Shown: positions 56,824 through 64,000 of the stretch, in pieces
How positions within the stretch are numbered: position 1 is the stretch's first letter
How the letters are laid out: each line of letters starts with the position of its first letter
Position numbers and translations under genes: made by a program
Notes under the pieces: model-generated
Seen by the model: the letters and a program-made list of their open reading frames with translations, nothing else
The model's database searches: none
Told to the model about the DNA's origin: nothing
Source of the DNA: Shewanella cutis
GTDB lineage: Bacteria; Pseudomonadota; Gammaproteobacteria; Enterobacterales; Shewanellaceae
Reading direction: 5' to 3'
Length of the DNA: 64,000 nt
Assembly: GCF_022410515.1 (NCBI RefSeq)
Contig: NZ_JACSDI010000001.1
Location: forward strand, 62,001 to 126,000

Positions 56824-58008
56824 CTAAATGGCAGCAGGCCCCTCGGTGCTTGCAATCTCCGAGGAGAATAAATCTGAATAGTCGGGGTTGGCCACCTGAT
56901 ACATCACATAATCATGGTAACCCGTTGTCACTTTGTAATAGCCACAAAGCTCACGATCTAATTGAGGGTCGCCACTATCCACAATTAAGGGGCGTCCTTC
57001 AAGTGCTTTTAGCTTAGTTTTTGTGGCGAGGATAATAATATTGTCCTTACCGAGGCGGCGAATAAGCTCTGGCGACAACTGCTGGTTGCCACGACCAAGA
57101 ATGTGGCCCTGGCCGCCAATCAAGGTAATCATCAGTTTTGTCGGCTTATCTTGGGTAAGTTTGAGTAACTGCTTGGCGGTTAAATCACTCGCCACCAAGG
57201 CTTTATCTTGGATAAGGTCAACCCCCAGCAGAGTATTATCAAGGCCAAGTTCCTCCATCACAAAGGCGACCGTACTACCTGATCCCATAATGTACAGCTC
57301 ATCTTCCATCTGCTGGATAACATCGGCAGCAATATCGGCGAGCACTAACTCGTCAACCTCTTTGCCGCCCATCTTTACCGCTTGTACATAACGCGGCTCA
57401 GCAGGCACTAACAACTCACCAAAGCGTTTGGCACGCACCGTACCTTGGCGAAACGCGACTTCATCAATATCCATCACATCGGCGCTCATTAGGCTAACCA
57501 ACTCGCCATCGAGCAGCATTTTCACCACCATACCCGCAGCATGGGGCGTGATACCGTAAACACCGGAATGGATTTTCACCCCAGCCGGCACACCAAGTAC
57601 CGGTAATTTATCGTCGATAACCGCTTGTTCAAACACGCTATACACATCGCGAGCCGTGCCATCGCCACCCGCAAACAGTAATAAATCGAGGGGTTCATTT
57701 AACAAGGTACGCACCACGGCTTGCGTATCGATGGCTTGGGTTTTATCCGGGGTTTGATACACAACACGGGTGTTAAAACCTAAGGCTTTAGCGGCATCTT
57801 CCCCCATCACGCCTGAGGCGGTGATGATTTCGATATCATTGGCATAGGGTGCAATGACTTCTAAGGCTTGCATCATACGCTTTATCGCCTTGGGCTCGGC
57901 GCCTAAGGCAAGGGCTTCTTCTGCCACCCCATCGCTGCCCTTAAGACCCACACTTCCACCTAAACCCGCCAGTGGATTGATGACTAAGCCTAAACGAAAC
58001 CGGATCAC
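56824..58008 (-). CDS. ATP-NAD/AcoX kinase family protein
   Basis: 394 residues. The N-terminal GLVINPLAGLGGSVGLKGSDG and LLLFAGGDGTARDV (about 108) carry the GGDGT motif of NAD kinase-like and diacylglycerol kinase-like enzymes. GVPAGVKIHSGVYGITPHAAG is typical of the AcoX-like branch. It probably phosphorylates a small molecule with ATP; NAD has not been shown for this branch and a separate NadK is expected elsewhere. Confidence 0.82.
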   Translation of the reverse strand: MIRFRLGLVINPLAGLGGSVGLKGSDGVAEEALALGAEPKAIKRMMQALEVIAPYANDIEIITASGVMGEDAAKALGFNTRVVYQTPDKTQAIDTQAVVRTLLNEPLDLLLFAGGDGTARDVYSVFEQAVIDDKLPVLGVPAGVKIHSGVYGITPHAAGMVVKMLLDGELVSLMSADVMDIDEVAFRQGTVRAKRFGELLVPAEPRYVQAVKMGGKEVDELVLADIAADVIQQMEDELYIMGSGSTVAFVMEELGLDNTLLGVDLIQDKALVASDLTAKQLLKLTQDKPTKLMITLIGGQGHILGRGNQQLSPELIRRLGKDNIIILATKTKLKALEGRPLIVDSGDPQLDRELCGYYKVTTGYHDYVMYQVANPDYSDLFSSEIASTEGPAAI

Positions 58009-58071
58009 CTTAACCTCTCTTGTTGATTATTCTTTTTTTACAATGAGTTATTTTTCACAATCAATGTCAGC

Positions 58072-59241
58072 TTATGGCGCAACGACTTGCGTCCTATCCT
58101 TTGGGATAAAAAACACTGCTAACATAGCCGTAAAGGCACATGCTGCTGCAAATACCCAAGACCACACCGCCCCGCTGCCATCGCCCCAGATATAGCCACA
58201 AATCCACGTTCCGAGTGCACCACCAACGCCAAAGCTTAAGCTGGCATACAAGGCTTGCCCTTGGCTGCGATGACTGGCATCAAAATTTCGATGCACAAAT
58301 TGAATCGAGGCCGCATGGGTTAAGCCAAAGGTGAACGCATGTAGCACTTGGCTTAAGCCCAGTAATAACATGCTCTCTACGCCAAACGCGACCAATAACC
58401 AACGCACGGCGGTCATCGCAATACTGACGACAAGCAAGGTATTCACGCCATAACGCCCAAGTAAGCGAGGCGCAAACATAAACATCACGATTTCGGCCAT
58501 TGCCCCTAAGGCAACAAAGATCCCAGCGGCTGCTTCGGTGTAACCCGCCTGCTTGAGATAGAGCACAAAGAAACCGTAAAAAGGCCCAGCACTCATCTGT
58601 AATAACATTGCCGAGATCATGAACCAGATAATAGGTTTGGTCCATTTAAGTGGCTGGCGCTCCTGCCCTTGTGGGCGCACAGCTCGATTGGCTGGCAATG
58701 GCAAGGCACACACCAGCATCCCCGTAAACAAAACTAAACCAATATAGGGCAGCACCTCGGTGCCCCATTGGCCAATGGCAAAACCCGCGCCGACGACTAA
58801 GCAGATATAGCCGATGCTACCAAAGCTGCGAATTTGCCCATAACGACTGGCATTTTCACCTAAGGTTTCGAGGGTGATCACCTCAAGCTGCGCCAAAATC
58901 GCGTTCCAAAAAAAGGTATACAACGCAAGACTCAGCGCCATATACACAAAACCACCGTGGTAGAAAAAGCTTAAATACGCCAGCATCGCGGCGCCCGCGC
59001 CCATCTTCACCAATTCGGCGCGCATGCCCGTGCGATCGGCCACCTTAGCCCACACATTGGGGGCCACGATACGCGTCGCCATTAAAATCGCGAGTAAAAA
59101 ACCGATTTCTTGAGGATTAAATCCACGGTTTTCGAAGAACACCCCAAGGTAGGGGATCATAGTACCGAGAATTGAAAAGAAGAAAAAATAACAAGCACAT
59201 AGCCAGCGTAATTGCTGGCTTGTGCTAGAGATTGTAAGCAT
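58072..59241 (-). CDS. Major facilitator transporter, HcaT/LacY-like
   Basis: 389 residues with twelve predicted helices. PYLGVFFENRGFNPQEIGFLLAILMATRIVAPNVWAKVADRTG is typical of the MFS branch containing HcaT and the nucleoside permeases. Later segments (HRSQGQALYASLSFGVGGALG) agree. The solute is unknown; the name 3-phenylpropionate permease used for homologues is not supported by neighbours here. Confidence 0.85.
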   Translation of the reverse strand: MLTISSTSQQLRWLCACYFFFFSILGTMIPYLGVFFENRGFNPQEIGFLLAILMATRIVAPNVWAKVADRTGMRAELVKMGAGAAMLAYLSFFYHGGFVYMALSLALYTFFWNAILAQLEVITLETLGENASRYGQIRSFGSIGYICLVVGAGFAIGQWGTEVLPYIGLVLFTGMLVCALPLPANRAVRPQGQERQPLKWTKPIIWFMISAMLLQMSAGPFYGFFVLYLKQAGYTEAAAGIFVALGAMAEIVMFMFAPRLLGRYGVNTLLVVSIAMTAVRWLLVAFGVESMLLLGLSQVLHAFTFGLTHAASIQFVHRNFDASHRSQGQALYASLSFGVGGALGTWICGYIWGDGSGAVWSWVFAAACAFTAMLAVFFIPKDRTQVVAP

Positions 59242-59318
59242 TAACGCATTCCATTTATTGCACAGTTATCACAACCGCTATGCATTACTGTTGTCTTATG
59301 CTGGCTGTTTCTTACTGC

Positions 59319-60413
59319 CTATCTCATACCAAGAATCGGTGTATGGCTACGGACATCTTGATTTTGCGCTCTATGCCGTAAAAGATGATCCATCAACACA
59401 ATCGCCAGCATAGCTTCGGCGATCGGTACCGCACGGATCCCAACACAGGGATCGTGACGACCTTTAGTCACCACTTCCACCATTTCTCCTTGGGCCGTCA
59501 TGCTTTGGCCCGGCACACTGATACTCGAAGTCGGTTTTAATGCGATATGCGCAATAATCGGTTGACCCGATGAGATGCCGCCGAGGATGCCACCCGCATG
59601 ATTTGATTCAAAACCCAGCGGCGACATTAAATCACGCCCTTCAGAACCCTTTTGCGTCACCACACCAAAACCATCACCTATTTCGACGCCCTTTACTGCG
59701 TTAATGCCCATTAAGGCATGGGCAATATCGGCATCGAGCCTATCAAACACGGGCTCACCCAGTCCAACAGGCACATTCGTCGCCACCACCGATATTTTGG
59801 CGCCAATCGAGTCACCGGATTTTTTCAGCTCGCGCAAATACTCATCTAGCGCCTCGAGCTTAGTCGCATCGGGGAAGAAAAAGGCATTTTGCTCGATTTG
59901 ACTAAAATCGAGGGTTTCGGCGCAAATCGGCCCAAGTTGAGACATATAGCCTTGAATGGTAATACCATGCACTTGTTTTAAATACTTTTTCGCCACAGCG
60001 CCTGCAGCAACCCGCATAGCGGTTTCGCGGGCCGATGAACGGCCGCCGCCACGGTAATCACGCAGGCCGTACTTTTGCTGATAAGTGTAATCGGCATGTC
60101 CTGGACGGAATAAATCTTTGATATTGGAGTAATCTTGGCTGCGCTGATCAGTGTTTTCGATCAGAAGCCCAATAGAGGTGCCCGTGGTTTTGCCTTCAAA
60201 TACACCGGATAAGATCCGTACTTCATCAGGCTCGCGGCGGGCGGTAGTGTAACGTGATGTACCAGGACGACGGCGGTCTAAATCATGTTGCATATCAGCT
60301 TCGGTAAGTTCGAGCCCTGGTGGGCAACCATCAATAATACAACCGAGCGCCACACCGTGACTTTCACCAAAGGTAGTCACCACAAAATTTTGACCAATAC
60401 TGTTTCCAGACAT
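59319..60413 (-). CDS. aroC: Chorismate synthase
   Basis: 364 residues from ATG 60413 ([29 protein letters not shown], the usual start). The conserved [23 protein letters not shown] and the late [22 protein letters not shown] are present. It converts EPSP to chorismate with reduced FMN. It is downstream of prmB, as in E. coli. Confidence 0.97.
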   Translation of the reverse strand: MSGNSIGQNFVVTTFGESHGVALGCIIDGCPPGLELTEADMQHDLDRRRPGTSRYTTARREPDEVRILSGVFEGKTTGTSIGLLIENTDQRSQDYSNIKDLFRPGHADYTYQQKYGLRDYRGGGRSSARETAMRVAAGAVAKKYLKQVHGITIQGYMSQLGPICAETLDFSQIEQNAFFFPDATKLEALDEYLRELKKSGDSIGAKISVVATNVPVGLGEPVFDRLDADIAHALMGINAVKGVEIGDGFGVVTQKGSEGRDLMSPLGFESNHAGGILGGISSGQPIIAHIALKPTSSISVPGQSMTAQGEMVEVVTKGRHDPCVGIRAVPIAEAMLAIVLMDHLLRHRAQNQDVRSHTPILGMR

Positions 60414-60541
60414 CCGCTTTTTACACCTTAAATGATTTGCTTCTCGCTCCGCGCCCAGCAATGGCTGGACAATTCTTTTTCCCGCTGCAAGCCTAACTGG
60501 CAGCGGGAAAAGACTCAACCTAATTTATGTGCTTATTGTGA

Positions 60542-61486
60542 TTATTGCGCGTCACGATAAATGGCGAAAAGCGATTGATGTTCGATCAGTTGATCACGAG
60601 TCAGCACAAACACGCCGTCGCCGCCGTGTTCAAAGTTAACCCAGGTAAATGGCACTTCAGGGAATTGTTCCATCAGATGCACCATAGAGTTACCCACTTC
60701 AACCACTAAAATGCCCGTTGGTGTTAGGTATTGAGCCGCATTCGCTAAAATGCGTTTGGTTAAGTCAAGGCCATCACGACCGGAAGCTAACCCAATGGCT
60801 GGCTCATGGTGATATTCATCTGGCATATCGCCGATGTCTTCTTCATCAACATAGGGCGGATTAGAAACAATCAAATCGTATTGTGGACCTTCAGGAATGG
60901 CTGAAAACAGATCCGATTGCATCGGGAAAACTCTGTCCATCACCCCTAAGGTTTCAACGTTGATTTGCGCCACATCGAGGGCATCTTCGCTGATATCGAG
61001 CGCATCGACCTCTGCTTCATCAAATTCGTAGGCACAGGCAATCGCAATACAGCCACTGCCAGTGCATAAATCTAAAATACGATTAACGGGTTTGCCATAT
61101 AACCAAGGACCAAAGCGATTGGCAATCATCTCGGCGATAGGTGAACGTGGCACCAATACGCGCTCATCCACATAGAACTCAAGCCCTGCAAAGCGCGCTT
61201 TATTGGTTAAATATGGCACAGGCAAGCGTTCACGAACGCGACGAATGATAAGCTCGACAATTTTGTGTTTTTCGCTGCTGGTTAAGTTACTTAAAATCAC
61301 CTGTTGGCCGATTTCTTCAGGCAAGTGCAGCGCATGGAACACTAAGGCAATCGCCTCATCCCACGCGTTATCCGTCCCGTGGCCATAGTACACATTAGCA
61401 TCATTAAAGCGGCTCACCGCCCAACGCAACATATCACCAATGGTGCGCAACTCTGTCACAGCTTCATCTACAAAGATCTTATCCAA
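60542..61486 (-). CDS. prmB: Ribosomal protein uL3 glutamine methyltransferase
   Basis: 314 residues. SAM-binding [19 protein letters not shown] (about 136) and the catalytic [14 protein letters not shown] (about 205) define a HemK-like glutamine methyltransferase. The N-terminal helical domain and the PrmB-aroC order identify PrmB, which methylates L3 at a Gln. It is divergent from smrB with 80 bases between. Confidence 0.94.
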   Translation of the reverse strand: MDKIFVDEAVTELRTIGDMLRWAVSRFNDANVYYGHGTDNAWDEAIALVFHALHLPEEIGQQVILSNLTSSEKHKIVELIIRRVRERLPVPYLTNKARFAGLEFYVDERVLVPRSPIAEMIANRFGPWLYGKPVNRILDLCTGSGCIAIACAYEFDEAEVDALDISEDALDVAQINVETLGVMDRVFPMQSDLFSAIPEGPQYDLIVSNPPYVDEEDIGDMPDEYHHEPAIGLASGRDGLDLTKRILANAAQYLTPTGILVVEVGNSMVHLMEQFPEVPFTWVNFEHGGDGVFVLTRDQLIEHQSLFAIYRDAQ

Positions 61487-61566
61487 AACGCTCTCCCGCT
61501 TGTGTGTTCGTAAACATTGTAACTGAACTCTGTTCAGAAACCATAGGATTCAATAGAATACCCGCC

Positions 61567-62097
61567 ATGAATAAAGAAGATGATAAAGAAGGCATGGCGA
61601 TGTTTTCGGCGCTGATCGAGGGGATAAAACCTATCACCCAAGATAAGCGGCATTTTCGCACGCCCCTAAAAACCAAACAGGAAATTGAACTAAAAGAGCA
61701 GCAATTGCATGCTAATAGTTATTTCTCAGATACTTATCAACCTCTGCTGCCCGTTCAGGGGCCAATGCGTTGGCTCGACGAGGGTGTCGATAGTCTGGAG
61801 CTTAAACGCTTAAGACGTGGCGATTATCAGCCGGATTTACTGCTGGACTTACACGGTTATCGCCAGTCGGAAGCCAAACTCGAATTAGCAGCGCTGATCC
61901 AAGCCTGTGTAAAACAGCAAAGCCAATGTTGTTGTGTGATGCACGGTTATGGCACTGGCATACTTAAACAGCAAGTGCCGATGTGGTTGGTGCAACATCC
62001 TATGGTAAAAGCCTTTCATCAGGCCCCCAAAGAATGGGGTGGCGATGCCGCATTACTGGTACTGATTGATATTGGCGACCAGCCCCATAGACGTTAA
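61567..62097 (+). CDS. smrB: Smr-domain ribosome rescue nuclease SmrB
   Basis: 176 residues from ATG 61567 (MNKEDDKEGMAMF). The Smr domain has LLLDLHGYRQSEAKLELAALI (about 93) and CVMHGYGTGILKQQVPMWL; DLHGY and HGYGTG are the active-site motifs. SmrB cleaves mRNA between collided ribosomes. Located next to prmB and sixA, as in E. coli. Confidence 0.92.
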   Translation: MNKEDDKEGMAMFSALIEGIKPITQDKRHFRTPLKTKQEIELKEQQLHANSYFSDTYQPLLPVQGPMRWLDEGVDSLELKRLRRGDYQPDLLLDLHGYRQSEAKLELAALIQACVKQQSQCCCVMHGYGTGILKQQVPMWLVQHPMVKAFHQAPKEWGGDAALLVLIDIGDQPHRR

Positions 62098-62126
62098 GTT
62101 ATTCAACTTTATAAAAAAACATACTA

Positions 62127-62162
62127 AAACAAAGGGCCCACTAATGTGGGCCCTTTGTTTTA
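62127..62162. terminator. Bidirectional terminator between smrB and sixA
   Basis: AAAACAAAGGGCCCAC/GTGGGCCCTTTGTTTT, a perfect 16-bp stem around TAAT. Confidence 0.95.
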
Positions 62163-62173
62163 TATTGAATTTA

Positions 62174-62644
62174 TTAACTAATACTATGGGGAGCATGCTG
62201 CCACATAAGAGAGGCTTGCTCGGCATGTTTATCGATTAATGTGATCCCAGAAGTCGCAAATAAGGGCGGTTCAACACCTGCAACTAGCTCACTCACCAAA
62301 TAACCTAACAGCGGCATATGGGAAATCACCAACACTTTATCGGCTTTGTATAACTCGGCATAAGCCAAAATCAAGGCGGCGACATTGGCAGGATCACCGG
62401 AAGGCACGAGATCATCGACAACCAGCCATTTGCGCGGCTCAGGAAAATGTTGACTTAACTCTTGCCAAGTTTGCTGAGCACGTAAGTAAGGACTGACCAA
62501 AACAAGATCAAAATCGCTGACGCTTCGGGCTAACCAGTTGCTCATCAAGACAGTATGGTGTCTTCCAACATCGGTTAGTGTTCTATCTCTATCCGACTGA
62601 GCATTAAATCCAGCCTCACCATGTCGCATCAAAAATAGCTGCAT
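62174..62644 (-). CDS. sixA: Phosphohistidine phosphatase SixA
   Basis: 156 residues from ATG 62644 (GAGAG upstream). The N-terminal MQLFLMRHGEAGF carries the RHG motif of the histidine phosphatase fold and VLVISHMPLLGYL carries the second catalytic His. SixA removes phosphate from histidine phosphocarriers; in E. coli NPr of the nitrogen PTS is a target. Confidence 0.93.
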   Translation of the reverse strand: MQLFLMRHGEAGFNAQSDRDRTLTDVGRHHTVLMSNWLARSVSDFDLVLVSPYLRAQQTWQELSQHFPEPRKWLVVDDLVPSGDPANVAALILAYAELYKADKVLVISHMPLLGYLVSELVAGVEPPLFATSGITLIDKHAEQASLMWQHAPHSIS

Positions 62645-62813
62645 ACGTCTCTCGCTACTCACACTTGTTTTTGTTTTATCCCAATTGTAGCCCTAAAATG
62701 GATTTCGACAAACCTTGCAAGCGTTAATCTTTAGTCGATAAGCACAAGAGATATTTGCCAAAAACCATTAAGACTATCAATATATAACAAGCCATCGTTA
62801 TCGGAGTGTCTCT

Positions 62814-64000
62814 TTGCAAGCCTCTCAGTCTATTTACAAAAGTCCAAACGATCATCGCCAGTACCGTTATCTCGTGTTAGATAATGCGCTGCGGGTATTA
62901 TTGGTGGAAGATTTGGACGCTAGCCAATCTGCGGCCTCCATGGCGGTTGCTGTCGGACATTTTGATGATCCTGTGGATAGACCGGGTATGGCGCATTTTT
63001 TAGAGCATATGCTCTTTTTAGGCACTGAAAAATTCCCCGACTCCGGCGAGTACCATGCCTTTATCAATCAGCATGGCGGCAGTAACAATGCTTGGACTGG
63101 CACAGAGCACACGAATTTCTTTTTTACCATCAACACCGATGTCTTTGCCGACTCCTTAGATAGGTTTAGCCAATTCTTTATCGCGCCCAAATTTGACTTG
63201 GAACTGGTGGATAGAGAACGTCAAGCCATTGAATCTGAATTTAGTTTAAAGCTGAAAGACGATATTCGCCGCACCTATCAAGTACTTAAAGAAACGGTCA
63301 ATCAACAGCATCCATTCTCAAAATTCTCCGTGGGTAACTTAGTCACTTTAGGTGGTGAGCAGGCGCAGGTTAGAAGTGAATTATTGACGTTTTATCAAAC
63401 TCACTACAGTGCTAATTTGATGACTCTGTGTTTAGTCGCCCCGCTCTCATTAGACGAACTGCAAGTACTTGCAGTGCAATATTTTAGCGATATCAGAAAC
63501 TTAAACATCGCAAAACAGTACCCACAGGTACCTCTTTTTTCTGCAAATGAACTACTAAAGCAAGTTAATATCATTCCTTTAAAGGAACAAAAACGTTTAA
63601 GCATCAGCTTTAATTTTCCTGGCATTGACCACTATTACAAACGTAAACCGCTCACCTATATTAGCCATATTCTCGGCAATGAGAGTAAAGGCAGCCTGCT
63701 GTCGTACCTTAAAGAACAAGGTTTAGTGAATAATTTATCGGCAGGTGGCGGAGTCAATGGTTATAACTTCAAAGACTATAGTATTGGCCTACAGCTCACC
63801 GACAAAGGCATGAACAATATTGACGACATTGTTTGCAGCTGTTTTGAGTACATAGAACTGATTAAAACTCAAGGCCTTGAAGACTGGCGCTATTTAGAGC
63901 GAGCAAATCTGCTGAAAATGGCATTTCGCTATCAAGAGCAAGTCAAATCCCTCGATTTGGCCAGCCACTTAAGCATCAATATGCACCACTATGAAGTGGA
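62814..64000 (+). CDS. M16 zinc metallopeptidase, insulinase/pitrilysin type (5' part)
   Basis: The frame is open from a TTG at 62814 (GGAG 7 bases upstream) to the window end, about 395 residues. The inverted zinc motif HFLEHMLFLG (His-x-x-Glu-His, about residue 64) and the downstream Glu in ESEFSLKLKDDIRR identify an insulysin/pitrilysin-like endopeptidase; full members have about 930 residues. No clear signal peptide, so the cytoplasm is likely, unlike E. coli PtrA. The C-terminal part lies beyond the window. Confidence 0.9.
   Translation, partial: MQASQSIYKSPNDHRQYRYLVLDNALRVLLVEDLDASQSAASMAVAVGHFDDPVDRPGMAHFLEHMLFLGTEKFPDSGEYHAFINQHGGSNNAWTGTEHTNFFFTINTDVFADSLDRFSQFFIAPKFDLELVDRERQAIESEFSLKLKDDIRRTYQVLKETVNQQHPFSKFSVGNLVTLGGEQAQVRSELLTFYQTHYSANLMTLCLVAPLSLDELQVLAVQYFSDIRNLNIAKQYPQVPLFSANELLKQVNIIPLKEQKRLSISFNFPGIDHYYKRKPLTYISHILGNESKGSLLSYLKEQGLVNNLSAGGGVNGYNFKDYSIGLQLTDKGMNNIDDIVCSCFEYIELIKTQGLEDWRYLERANLLKMAFRYQEQVKSLDLASHLSINMHHYEV

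Overview
The window is a chromosomal segment of a Shewanella species close to S. oneidensis or the MR-4/MR-7/ANA-3 group. The evidence is the putrebactin-type siderophore cluster, the periplasmic flavocytochrome/tetraheme cytochrome locus, and the backbone order topB, purF-cvpA-dedD-folC-truA-fimV-asd-pdxB-fabB-mnmC and aroC-prmB-smrB-sixA. From memory this order follows S. oneidensis MR-1 from about SO_3030 to SO_3083. That assignment comes from reading protein sequences; no search was run.

Layout: 1-6870 is a hydroxamate siderophore operon (pubA end, pubB, pubC), its TonB-dependent receptor and an FhuF-like ferric reductase. 7026-8682 is yciB-yciI-xthA, overlapping by single bases. 8.7-17.3 kb is an AT-rich accessory block. 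It holds a perfect 350-bp duplication of the 3' end of xthA, a REP-associated (IS200-like) transposase with two decayed relatives, five copies of a roughly 160-190 bp repeat, an IS256 remnant, a lipoprotein, and a small operon with a radical SAM/SPASM enzyme, a 47-residue peptide gene and a frameshifted membrane protein. 17.6-27.8 kb has two chemoreceptors, a DUF1097 membrane protein, a molybdenum hydroxylase operon (xdhC, mocA-like, iorA, iorB) and a glyoxalase II-type hydrolase. 28-36.6 kb has a prolyl aminopeptidase and then a respiratory locus. 36.6-64 kb is mostly housekeeping backbone, ending inside an M16 peptidase.

The most interesting region is 29.5-36.5 kb. A Tat-exported fumarate-reductase-like flavoprotein, an exported histidine-ammonia-lyase-fold enzyme that lacks the Ala-Ser-Gly triad needed for the MIO cofactor, and a tetraheme cytochrome form one operon. 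A sigma54 activator is divergent from it and a porin gene lies nearby. Both the operon and the porin have sigma54 promoters with 10 bp between GG and GC, and both have upstream copies of the same palindrome (AATCACG-N6-xGTGATT). I infer a substrate-inducible periplasmic pathway: the porin admits an amino-acid-like substrate, the MIO-less lyase eliminates its amine to an unsaturated acid, and the flavoprotein/cytochrome pair reduces that acid as a respiratory electron acceptor. The missing MIO triad makes ergothioneine (ergothionase-type chemistry) a candidate substrate.

The second candidate system is the radical SAM operon at 12.5-15.3 kb, which may make a modified peptide. One of its genes is split by a 5-bp tandem duplication. 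Regulatory sites that can be read directly include a LexA box before topB, a perfect Fur-type palindrome before a 95-residue membrane protein, and many intrinsic terminators.
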